Positions 45,231 through 55,794 of a DNA stretch of 64,000 bases are shown here, piece by piece (position 1 is the stretch's first letter; every line of letters starts with the position of its first letter). The notes below the pieces were generated by a model. That model made no database searches and was not told the DNA's origin. It worked only from the letters and a program-made list of their open reading frames with translations. The stretch comes from Anodontia alba (taxonomy: Eukaryota > Mollusca > Bivalvia > Lucinida > Lucinidae). The translations under genes and the position numbers were made by a program. The stretch is taken from NCBI GenBank assembly GCA_964016985.1, contig OZ024823.1, positions 128,918,112 to 128,982,111 of the forward strand, in the 5' to 3' direction.

Positions 45231-45904
45231 AAAACAATAATTCTATGCAAGGTGTGTTTTCATAATGAAAACAATAATTCTGTGGAAGTCACACCTGTAT
45301 TTGCTTTTAACCCCTTACATACTAATTAGTCACCACTGCAGCAGAGGACATTTGTTTGTTTGTTTTTTTCAGAGAAACCAAGGTTTGACATTTCATGTGC
45401 ACCATTTACTAGGCAGACAATTCACATGAAATGTCATGACTTATTTGCTCAGAAAATAAAATAAATATTTCAAAGTGTATCTGCTGTAGTTGTGATTAGC
45501 ACTTTAATAGGGTTTTCCTTGACTCGCATACTGGCAGTTTTTACCTCCAAAACCCTGTTCTGGACCCTCAAAAGCTATAGTGGCAAGGGTCCTGAGTGAC
45601 GGATATATTGTCATCTTAAATTTATTTTTTTTTATTTCTGGCTTTGAATTTTAATCCATTGCTGACCTCAAGGATAAGTATTATCAGTAGTTACATAATA
45701 GTTGACCTCTTTAAAACAAACCCCTAAATATTTATAAAGGACCCCTCAACTCCACATCAGTGAGTCCCCAGGACCCTCATTTCAAACCCTGAGAGAACAC
45801 TTCTTTTAGTTTGAAATGGCACTTTTGACTACATTTACAATGTAATCAGTGTGAAATATTGGTTAAGGTCAAAATATATTACTGCCATGACAAAATAACT
45901 CTTA

Positions 45905-46070
45905 AGGGGAATAAATATACTTTAAGGGGAATAAACTCCTGTAAAAGCAGATTGCCTCCCTTCTGAAAAGGTGGTCTAATTTGCTTTCCAAGGGCCACAG
46001 CCAATTAAATAAAGGGAAGTAACCAATTTTGCAAAGGTAAGAGATTCAATTGCCTCCCTTTGGGAAATTA
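45905..46070. repeat. Family Q fragment
   Basis: aaggggaataaactcctgtaaaagcagattgcctccc...ttctgaaaaggtggtct...gggaagtaacc. Confidence 0.5.
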
Positions 46071-46525
46071 TTTATTTCCCAAAACAACTATACAAGGTTC
46101 TTTTCTGAAATTAAATATTACCATTCCAATTTTTAAAACATTTACCATACTGTGTTATTTGCAGCTGTCAAAAATCTTCTATCAACATTCTGTAAGCAAT
46201 AGACTTCCAAATAAGAGAGTATATATGATGTCTCATTACAACAATTTCAGCAAGATAAAATTACAAGAGACAAGTTCATATTTCCATGGCAACATAAGAC
46301 AGCATTTTATTAAAAATCTTATCTAGATGTATTAATTGAACACTTAGAGGGCTGTGTTCCAAGGTTTTGGTCTTTCTTGTGTATCTCTGTATTTTTTTCA
46401 CTGAAAAGGTTTCAAAAGACAATAGATGCTATTTCTGCACCAAAATCTAGTTTGCCAGTTCCCATTAGTATGTATTGATACCTACAAAACATGTGATGCA
46501 ATTTAAGTGAAGAGTTTTTATCTCA

Positions 46526-46748
46526 TACACTACAACCTCTTTATAGCACGGTTCGTTATAACACGGTTTTGGATATAACCAATTCAAAGATGGATCCCAA
46601 AAATGTATAGATTATATTGAAAAATGACCATTTATGGTCATTTTTCAATATAATCTATACATTTTTGTTTGGATATAACACGGTTGTTTAACTAACACGG
46701 TTTATGTTAAGGACCCCAACAATAGTGCTATAAAGAGGTTGTGGTGTA
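46526..46748. mobile_element. MITE family M, copy 1
   Basis: Ends tacactacaacctctttat / ataaagaggttgtggtgta are inverted. The central hairpin is tgaaaaatgaccatttatggtcatttttca, with ggatataacacggtt on the arms. Confidence 0.85.
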
Positions 46749-46861
46749 TTAGTATTATGTGGGAAAGGAAGGTACAGATCAGCCAGCACATCAGCTTGTG
46801 CATCTGTGCAATCTGATCAGGGGCTCTGGGGTCTGCCTGCATAATCAGTGGCTACAAGACT

Positions 46862-47010
46862 GATTAAATATTTTTCTCATTCTCTAAAAAAATCATCTTG
46901 TGGGTATTCATCAGAAGCACCTCGCCTAGTCTCTTCTACAGAGTACCCAAAATAAACATTTTCATGAAGAAATAAGAAAATATTTCTAGTGACCTTATCG
47001 GAAGCTATGC
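46862..47010. repeat. MITE family F, degraded copy
   Basis: tatttttctcattctct...gtgggtattcatcagaagcacctcgcctagtctcttctacagagtaccc...gaagaaataag. Confidence 0.55.
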
Positions 47011-47062
47011 ATTGTCTATCATATATTCTAGTGTAACAATGATAGACTCTTTACAGTTAAGT

Positions 47063-47368
47063 TTTTGTTTGTGTTGAGGTTTTATGGCCTAGTCAACCCA
47101 ATTGGGTCATGTCAAGCGCGGTCATTTTGCTTAACCACACTTTTACTGGGCAGGCTTAGTCCTCTAAGCGGTTAACCAGTATTGTGCACATTCTTTCGCT
47201 AGAAACTGACAACTGTCCTTCTTGAATCAGCGGAAGGGAGAAAATGACCATAGAAAATATTTCACGATCAATCTCCAGGAAAGAATGTTGCCGACCTCGG
47301 CGGAGGTCGAACCTGCGACCTCCTGGTCTCCAGTCGGACGTGCATCCAACTGAGCCACCAAGGCGGGC
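47063..47368 (-). mobile_element. SINE family G, full-length copy
   Basis: Minus strand: gcccgccttggtggctcag (box A), gcaggttcgacctcc (box B), body, and end aacctcaacacaaac. Confidence 0.85.
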
Positions 47369-47468
47369 TTTGCAGTTTAGTAACTGATATATTGATTCTC
47401 TAAGTGCTTTAACTAGAACAATGGCACAGCCATTTAACAATGAACAAAATGATGGGAGATGAACAGAT

Positions 47469-47687
47469 AAACCCATAAAATGCCAAGAAAACCTGCATCT
47501 GAAAATGTCGTCTGTTTATGTCTTCTGCTGAATATTCAAACCTGGTTTTGCATACAGGCAAACAGTGTGGACCCTATTCAGACTGCTTCTAGAGGTGCAG
47601 CCTGATATCAGTCCACTTTGTTTTCAAAAATGACTTTTAAAATCACAAGCAGATGACAAATGTTGTGATTGGCAGTTTAAGGGTTAG
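47469..47687. mobile_element. MITE family D4, copy 2
   Basis: aaacccataaaatgccaag ... ggcagtttaagggtta. Core aacagtgtggaccctattcagactgcttctagaggtgcagcctgat is imperfect. Confidence 0.7.
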
Positions 47688-47719
47688 GTATTTCGCTTTC
47701 ATTTACATCATTTTGTTGT

Positions 47720-48037
47720 TTCTCATATACTTCGGGGTGGTCGGGTGGTGCGAAGGTGCTGTGTATCTTACATCACCGGGGCGTCCAACTGATATTGGCT
47801 TACAGTTGGGCAAGGCCTGCTATCCTTGTAGTGGGTAAGGGTAGAGGGGGAATGTTTTTATTTCTTCTGTTTCTTCACTTTCATTCCTGTTCCTCTTTCT
47901 TCCCTGTCCCTCTCTTTCATCTCCTCTACTCTCTCTTCTAACTCTTTTCTCCCTTTCTCTGGGAGACGACACAAAATGACCCTCAAGGGTTGACGTGTCG
48001 TTAAACCCCAACACAATCAATCAATTCTCATATACTT
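47720..48037 (+). mobile_element. SINE (caat-tailed) with 13-bp target duplication
   Basis: ttctcatatactt flanks the element directly at 47720-47732 and 48025-48037. The insert (47733-48024) starts cggggtggtcgggtggtgcg, ends gtcgttaaaccccaacacaatcaatcaa and has a C/T-rich middle. The 3' end resembles ends of described bivalve SINEs (inference). Confidence 0.85.
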
Positions 48038-48539
48038 GTTTGTATATTACATATATGTGCTTGAAAATAAAATAAATTTAAACCAACTAACAATGACCAC
48101 ATCAATCAGAATGTGCATCCAACAATAAAAAAAAAATGATCAGGTTTCCCACAGGTTATAAAGACCTTGATTAACACAGAAAGCTCCATTTGTCATAAAT
48201 ATAAGGGTAACATAACTCTGACAAAAACTGGCCATCACAAATCTAATTCACACTTCTTCTTATGTTAGCAAGAAAGCTGACAAATTCTAAGAAATGTATA
48301 ATATACTGTAGGAAACTTGACAAAACTTTTTCTTCAGTCTCTAGATAATAAGGTTGCTATTTTTTGTTCTTATTTCTCCATAAACACATCTGTTGTGGGC
48401 ACTCAATGCTACTCACAGAACCACCAGTGACCTTGAGGCTATTCTAATCAGTATACACAAAAGGTGATTTGACACAGAAATAAGAGAACTATCAAAATAT
48501 GTACCCTAAATTTTGGCTTTACTACAGCTAGCTGATCTG

Positions 48540-48573
<34 letters not shown>

Positions 48574-48611
48574 AACCTTTCAACAGAATCAGACATAACT
48601 AGTAATGGTGT

Positions 48612-48893
48612 TTTCAATGAAAACATGTCCCTCAACTGTGAATTTTCAGTAGTTTTTCAAATTTTCAGTTTTTCTACTGCTGTGACCTTGAAAATTAGGC
48701 CAAGGTCACCAAAATCTATTCGGTTCATTGTTATGTCCCAATTATATATCCATGAAAGTTGGTAAGAACCCAACCACTGATTTGTAAGATATTGTGCAGA
48801 CAACAAAGTGGCGCGCTGATGCTGACACCAACGGGACCTGCACCAAAATCAATATGTCCACCTCCTCGTACATGTAGGTTGAGAGACATAAAA
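48612..48893 (+). repeat. Family P repeat, copy 3
   Basis: gaaaacatgtccctcaactgtgaattttcag...attgttatgtcccaattatatatcc...cctcgtacatgtaggttgagagacataa. Confidence 0.7.
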
Positions 48894-49163
48894 ATGCAAG
48901 AAAAGTCCTTTTCAAACAAACAATTAATGGATATGATTCCAACAAAAGAGGTAAAGCCAAAAATAAAAAATTACGTGCGTATGGCCAAAAGACAACCACC
49001 AATTTCACAAATGATCATACAACAACTATCACTGGTATTTCTTCTAAAAGCAATCTCCTAAATGATAAAGGGACATAATTATGCCAAAACTGGCTTGAGT
49101 AAATATTGGAATCTCATTTTCATGAGCTCAGAAAGCATAATCTGCAAAATTTCATTAAAACCA

Positions 49164-49390
49164 GAGCTCAGTTGTTCAAAGCATCATTGGCTTAACAAGC
49201 TTGTTAGTGGTCAAAATATTAACTGTTCTAGTAAGTAAAGTATCTAATTCACAGGTATTTTCACTGAAAAAAAAATGCAAATGCAAAAGCTACTCATGTT
49301 TTTCATCAAAAATATTAGCCTATATGCCATATTTAATGATCAAAGTTTTAAGGCTACGTTAAGCTAACAATGTTTTGAATAACTGGGCCC
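49164..49390. mobile_element. MITE family B, copy 4 (degraded)
   Basis: gagctcagttgttcaaagc ... gttttgaataactgggccc; the central hairpin has lost much of one arm. Confidence 0.75.
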
Positions 49391-49426
49391 AGGCACATCA
49401 AGAAAAGTATTTTTCTTATTTCTTCA

Positions 49427-49640
49427 TAAAAGTCAGAGGACTTGTTAAGGAGGAGTATTTGGTGATAATTCTGGGATAATTTTCTCCAGTTTCCCATAAA
49501 AACATATGTTGTGGGTACTCATTAGAAGCACCTCGGCGAGGTGCTTCTAATGAGTACCCACAACATATGTTTTTATGGAGAACTAAGAAAAATTATCCCA
49601 TGCACCAAATACTCCTCCTTAACAAGTCCTCTGATAAAAG
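49427..49640. mobile_element. TCAGAGGACTTG palindrome with TAAAAG target duplication
   Basis: Element 49433-49634 ends tcagaggacttgttaagg / ccttaacaagtcctctga, flanked by taaaag on both sides. Its centre is the family F hairpin cattagaagcacctcggcgaggtgcttctaatg. It interrupts another family F sequence: cttatttcttcataaaag resumes as taaaagtatatgttgtggt. Confidence 0.85.
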
Positions 49641-50819
49641 TATATGTTGTGGTTACTCATTACAAGTGTCTCTGCAGGTGCCTTACCCATTGTAGACTGA
49701 ATGAACTACCCCATATATGGAAAATTCTGATTTTGATTTTGGGTATGTCAGGCTATGTGATTTAGATAACCCTAGAGAAAAATAGTTCAACTAGTTGCAA
49801 ATAGTGAAGACCCTGATCAGATGCCATATTCTGCAGCATTTGATCTGGGTCTGCACTGTTTGCCAATAATCCTTTAGGGGAATCCAGACACAAAGAGTTA
49901 AATGAGGCACTTTTAATGAGTACCCAAAATATGTTTTCATTGAAAAAAAATGAGAAAAAAAAATATCCATAATTTTTACTAAAACAAGATGCAGGGAATT
50001 TTAAAAAAGCAGTTGAAAAAATATATACAAGCTTACTGACCATAAAGCCTGACAATTACAGAATTTATATGACACATTTCACCAGCTCTATATAAAATAT
50101 TTTTTCCAGAATTGATATTTTTCTTGATTTTCCAAGAAAACATAATGTTATTATGTTTTCAAGGATAAATAAGAATAACAAAAATATTTATCTGGAAACG
50201 CCCTTTATCTGTTTGCTTCATAGTTCTTCCTCAAAGAGGCAATAATTTAGGGCTTTTATCTTTATACCAAAATATACCTTGAGGGTACTTATTAGAATTA
50301 CCTCATCAAGGCAATTCCAATGTAACCACAAGACAGACAATGTATTCTGATGCAAAACTAACAAAAATTGACTTTTGATTACTTCATCTGGGGTACAATC
50401 TGTTTTTATCATCTCTCAAGATGATTCTATTCATGCAACCTGTGAATGTTTCAACGAAAAAAAAAAGTGTATACTTTTACTAATCAATTTGTATGAAGAT
50501 GACTTTATTGAGATACTGTTACATGTTTCTTCCATAGCTCTAGATATGGCATTTTTTTTTTTTTTTGTCAATCACCACTTGTTGGTATTTTTTTTTTTCT
50601 TCACCGAAATGTATGTTGTTGGTGCTCATCAGTAGCACTGCCTCCAAATGAGTACCCACAACATATGTTTTCTCAGAAATAAGAAAAATATTATGTGGCT
50701 ATCCCCTATTATCTTCTGCTATGCTTCATGCGATCTGTGTATGGTTTAATGGACAAAAATTATTTCTCCCTGAAAACATACAATCTGTACTCTCATTCAT
50801 AGGTCTAGATAAGAGTGGG

Positions 50820-50995
50820 TATCGGGTAAATATTTTTCTTATTTCTCCATGAAAACATATGTTGTGGGTACTCATTAGAAGTGCCTCCCCGAGGCGCTTC
50901 TAATGAGTACCACAACATATGTTTTCATGCAGAAATAAGAAAATTATCAATACTTTTGGATTGAAAAAAGCATCTTATCAAGAGCTATGCTCATT
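50820..50995. mobile_element. MITE family F, copy
   Basis: Perfect centre actcattagaagtgcctccccgaggcgcttctaatgagt flanked by ttcttatttctccatgaaaac / gttttcatgcagaaataag. Confidence 0.8.
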
Positions 50996-51043
50996 CATCA
51001 ATTCTCGTGAGATGACTTTATTGAGATCCCATACCATGTTTCA

Positions 51044-51079
<36 letters not shown>

Positions 51080-51227
51080 GATAAATAAAAAATAAAAATA
51101 AAACAGATAAATATCTTAAATTTGTACATGTGATTACAAAACTGCAATTTACATAGCTCTAGGTAAGAGGAATATCTTGATAAATGTTTTTCCACATACT
51201 AGTCCCTTCAAACAAGCCTACTGTAGT

Positions 51228-51436
51228 TACCCTAAGCACTGGGACACCTTATCTACTTAGCATACTTGTCCTAAAATTTGAAATAGTCCATACTACTACC
51301 TCTTGATATGTCTAAAATATTGCTGTTTGTGTAACAAACAGTGTAGACCCTGATCAGACGCTGCGTTCTGTGGCATCTGATCTGGGTCTACACTGTTTGC
51401 AAAGGCCTGTCTGTCCCAATAAGGTTTATTATGGCA
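51228..51436. mobile_element. MITE family D2
   Basis: taccctaagcactgggac ... gtctgtcccaataag; core aacagtgtagaccctgatcag ... ctgatctgggtctacactgtt. Confidence 0.75.
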
Positions 51437-51584
51437 GATCTAATCTGTCTGCACTTTCTTACAGTTCAATCAGGGTCTCTGGCATTCACTGGACACTAAT
51501 AGAATGTTTGAAATGCCCTTCACTGTTAGTGACCAATGCAGACTCAGATCAAGCTGCATGGATGACCAGGTAAACTGGCTCCAG

Positions 51585-51772
51585 TGATTAAATATGTATT
51601 CATATAATCCTATCTAATAGTTCACTAAAGCAAAACCAAAATAATACTGTAACAATAAAGGCTGGTCACTAGTGATCAGCTTTTATAGTCATGATATTAT
51701 TTTGGTTTTATTTTAGTGGATTATCAAACAGGATTATAAGAATAAATATTTAGTCACTGGAGACTGGAGCCA
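51585..51772. repeat. Foldback repeat agtgattaaat...atttagtcact
   Basis: ccagtgattaaatatgtattc / gaataaatatttagtcactgg and an inner aaaaccaaaataatactg / tattattttggtttta pair. Confidence 0.7.
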
Positions 51773-51935
51773 GTCTAATAACCAGGCTGATCTGGCTCTA
51801 TACTCATCAATTTCTTTTGGAGATGCTCATATTATGCTTACCCATTAGAAGCGCCCAAGCCAGATGCTACTAATGAGTGCCTACAAAATGTTTTCCATAG
51901 CGCCAGATTAGGGAATTTTTTTCATCAAACCCAGT

Positions 51936-52143
51936 AAATGTCCTAAAATTTGCGCATCAAAGTGTCTGACAAAATGGCATATGCAAACAGTGCAGACCCA
52001 GATCAGACTGCTCCTGAAGGAGCAGTCTGATCAGGGTCTACACTGTTTGCCATTCCACTGATTATTTTAAGAAACAACTGCATAAAAAGCAAAATTTAGG
52101 CCCAAAAAGTATCAAATAAAGTGTTCAACTTTCTAGGACATTT
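51936..52143. mobile_element. MITE family D3
   Basis: aaatgtcctaaaatttgcgc ... tttctaggacattt with a perfect core cagatcagactgctcctgaaggagcagtctgatcag. Confidence 0.8.
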
Positions 52144-52320
52144 AAAGTACATGTATTTCTCCATGAAAAATGTGTTGTGGGCACTCAATAGAACTGCCTA
52201 ACTGAGACACTTATAATAAGTACCTACAAGAAGTTTTCATGTAGAAATAAAGAAATTATATATCTGGACACTGCTCTTATCTGAAGCAATGTTGTATTAT
52301 GGAGAAATAAGAAAAATATT

Positions 52321-52917
52321 AATGCAGTCCAACCTCAATTCCTTGAACACCTTTGGGACCATGGAAATTTGTTCTAGATCTGGGTAGTTCAAGCCACTGA
52401 GGCTTAATCATAGCACCAGGGCCCAATTGTTCAAAGCTAATGATGTCATTAGTTAACAATTCGTTAAAATTTACATTGAGTGATATGCAAATATGCTGAA
52501 ATTTTTTGCTGAAAAAAAACTCACATTTTTTCAGCAAAAAATATCAGAATATTGTGTATTGAATCCGCTAAAACAGTTAACGAAATAATCCTTAACGAGC
52601 TCGTTAAGCTAACGATGCTTTGAAAAACTGGTCCCACGTTAGGAGACAAATTGGAATAACATATGGATGTCTTTTTGATCTTCTATAAAATAATGGTATG
52701 TTGTGTACTCATTAGAATTGTGCCTCGATGAGGCAATTCTAATGAGTACATACAACATTTATTTTCATGATAAAATAGGAAAAATTCCTAAAATATCCCT
52801 AAATGTTTGTTTACTTTAACTGTCGAAAGATTTTCCTTGGGACTCAAAAAACAAGTTTGAATTAGTCAGGGTAACTGAGTCATTGGTGTTCGCGTCACTG
52901 AGGTTTTACTGCAGTTT
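52321..52917. mobile_element. Tigger-like MITE carrying a nested family B element
   Basis: Left end gcagtccaacctcaattcc, right end gaggttttactgcag. It aligns with 3165-3525 on both sides of the family B palindrome. Confidence 0.7.
52419..52635. mobile_element. MITE family B, copy 5 (nested)
   Basis: gggcccaattgttcaaagc ... gctttgaaaaactggtccc; the central hairpin is partly deleted (gaaaaaaaactcacattttttc). Confidence 0.8.
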
Positions 52918-53005
52918 CTAGGGAAAAAAAAAAAGTCACTTATCTCGAGCTACGTTAAAGTGATCATGTTTATAAGAGCTAATTTCATTTTCCTTCCATC
53001 AAGAA

Positions 53006-55794
53006 TCATACTTCTGTACACTTTTGAGCCTGCTTATTTTCACATAAATCTTTAATATCTTTACTTCTACCTTCTTCTCCATTGAGCAATTTCTCGTTAG
53101 TTGGCAAGTCAGAAGAGCCGCCACCACGCCACTGCCGAACTTGACGTGACCTCGGATATGGTGAGTCCAAACTTAGTTTTTCTGATTCCACATCCCTATC
53201 AATGTCTGCACTGGCATGATGTGGATAGCCAGAACTCAAGCTTGACATGGTAGACTCTGACACTGAGTATGTCGTTCTGTCCACATGGCTACGAGGATAC
53301 ACATTACAGCAATCCAAGGACGGCCAGTGGAACTGTCCAAATCCACCTTGAGGACCAATCACATTGAGCAACGATTGAAAAAACAAAGTTGAGTATAACC
53401 AGCTGATAGAAATCACCAATATCAGAAATATTCCAAATTTCTGATACACTAAAGTCACCGATGCTAACATAAACACACCGGCGAGAAACGTTGTTAGCGA
53501 TGCCATACAAATTACACTCCCAACAGTCTTGAGCGATGATAAAGCACGGTTATGTCGATCTAAATCTGGAGCTAGTCTATATGCTACTCCATAATGTAAG
53601 GTGTGATCTATTGATAAACCAACAGCAACAGTTATGATTATGGACTCCAGTACATTTAGCTCCCAACCCATGAGAACAATGGCTCCGATAGTCACCAACA
53701 TTATACCACCTATGCTTAAAATAGCATAGAATGTAATCAACACATTTAAAGAAGTAAAGAATGTAACGACGGCTGCTACAAGTAATGATATTCCAAATGC
53801 TACTGGCATTCCAGTTGCCAAGCTTGCCTGCAAGCTATAGTATTTAAATTCACTAACAAACCAGCCTTTCTTGATTTCCATTGGTGCTGATGCAAGTTGA
53901 TCCAGAAACCAATCATTCACACTGTTATAAAAATGTTTCACTAACTGGTAGTTATCGGCATGTACAAAATTACTTGAAAACTGAACTACTAAAGCTTTAA
54001 CCTCATTATTTACAAATCTAAATCCTGGTGTATATTTATCCCAGAAATATATATTCTGTCTAATGGCAAATGGAATATACTTCTTTAAACAAATGTTAAA
54101 TAAATTTTCGGGATAAGGAAATGATCTTTTATTACAACAAGTTGATTCTCCATCTGTACAGGAACGTTTCATATACAATATAAAATGTTCAATAAAACAG
54201 TTACTATATTCAATTGGTGTAACTTTCTTGTAAAAATCTGTTTTTCTAAGTTGCTGGCAGAAATGTCTCAGCCATCTTTGAGCATGAGGTGTGCTGGGAT
54301 TGAATGTGGGGTCCAGATCCACAACACCCTTGTCATAGGGATCAAAGCGGTTCCCTGTGTCTGTAGCAACTGTACCCCAGACAAATATCAATGGCATGTA
54401 TGGTTTATCTTCACTAACAGCTCTCTCAAACCAGAAATTATCCTTTAACTCTTGATCATACACTTCCATTAAATGTTCTTGACGAAAAACTTGAAATCTG
54501 AATGAGGTAGGTAGTCTAAGCTTTGGATAATGGAAAACAAGTACACCACAGCACACCCCTAGTCCGCCAAATAAAATAATCCAAAGATATCTAAGTCGTA
54601 TCACAAAATGAGGCAAAAGTTTTTCAAAGAAGCATCTGTAGTGTGAGCGGAATTTCTTGTATATTTTGGGACTATTGATGCAGCAACAATCACACCATTT
54701 CTCCTGAATCACAATCACAGCTGGTGTCCAGGTAACCATGAACACAAGATTACACAGCACTACGGTACCGGAGTACACGCTAAAACATTTGATTGTTGTT
54801 ATGGGACTAACAATGTTGGCAAGCAGGGCACCAGCTGTTGTTAGACTGGTTACAATCATTGATAAAGTTGCATGTTTTAAGGTATCAGACACCAATTTTT
54901 CTAAAGTGCCACTATTCCTATCTCTCTTAGCCAAGTGCCATATTTTGGTATAAATGAAAACATCATCAGATCCTAAAGCTAAAATAAGCAATACAGTTAC
55001 TAGATTCATGTAAGGGAAAAATGGGACTTCAAAAACGAACACATATAAGAAATATCCTAATTCTAAAGACCAAAACATGGCAAGAAAAGTCATTATAGTG
55101 ATGAATATTGAACTTGTAAATAGCCAAACTACCATTAATATTGCAAATGCCCCGACAATTAACCATTTACTATCATGTTGTAGGTAGTGTTGAAATAGAT
55201 GGTTCTTTATCCCAAAATCTACTGCTACAATTTCAACATTTCCAACCATCTGCGCGTTTTGTTCTATATCTATATAAAGTGATATTGCATCAGATAGTTG
55301 ATCACTGGATCCCGTCAAAAATGAAACTGACAAAAAGGAAATGGCATGATGCAGATTCTTTGATGACCTCATGAAAGAATGGTCTGATATAAAATGAATC
55401 ATGTTATATACAGCGTTGTATTGCACACATTTCTTTGGTACTCCTTTACATTTCTCTCTCTCATAGAATGGTGAGTGTCTTCGATCACAGCTTTCACTGA
55501 TAGAGAAGTTGTGATAAAATCCAACACATTCTTCCAGAAGCTGTTTAACCCACTGTACATCCTCCCGTGTAATGTTGAAACAACTCTCCTTGTCTGTGAG
55601 CAGAGCTATGTAGTTTCCTAGCGACAAAGGTTTACAGCAATGAGGTTCACCGGTGACCTTAGCACAGTATTTCTGGTACTTGCCATGACTGCTAATATAC
55701 ATGTCCTCTAGCTTACACATGTTCTGAATGTTGTCCCAGCTGAACAGATCTTCATCATTTGTTGCATGGTAAACCACTTTAGCCCAACGTGCAT
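53006..55794 (-). CDS. disp: Dispatched terminal coding exon (TM2-TM12 and tail)
   Basis: One uninterrupted 2,789-bp exon; acceptor ctaatttgcag, entered with two bases completing Asp (reads DARWAKVVYHATND). Counting from the Met encoded at 55777, the rest of extracellular loop 1 is residues 1-203. TM2-TM6 cover about 204-355, including LALGSDDVF at 267-275. TM7 is near 395-416, the large second extracellular domain about 417-652, and TM8-TM12 about 655-805 with GLSIDHTLH at 720-728. The acidic pairs in TM4 and TM10 are where RND transporters couple ions. A Ser- and Arg-rich tail follows, ending KCTEV and a stop at 53008. Confidence 0.95.

Noticed and set aside
47820..48020. Minus-strand Arg/Glu-rich frame
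   Set aside because: Antisense to the C/T-rich middle of the SINE at 47733-48024.
53304..55374. Frames overlapping the Dispatched exon (minus 53304-53510; plus 54185, 54738, 55141)
   Set aside because: Other-frame or antisense shadows of the 923-codon Dispatched frame.
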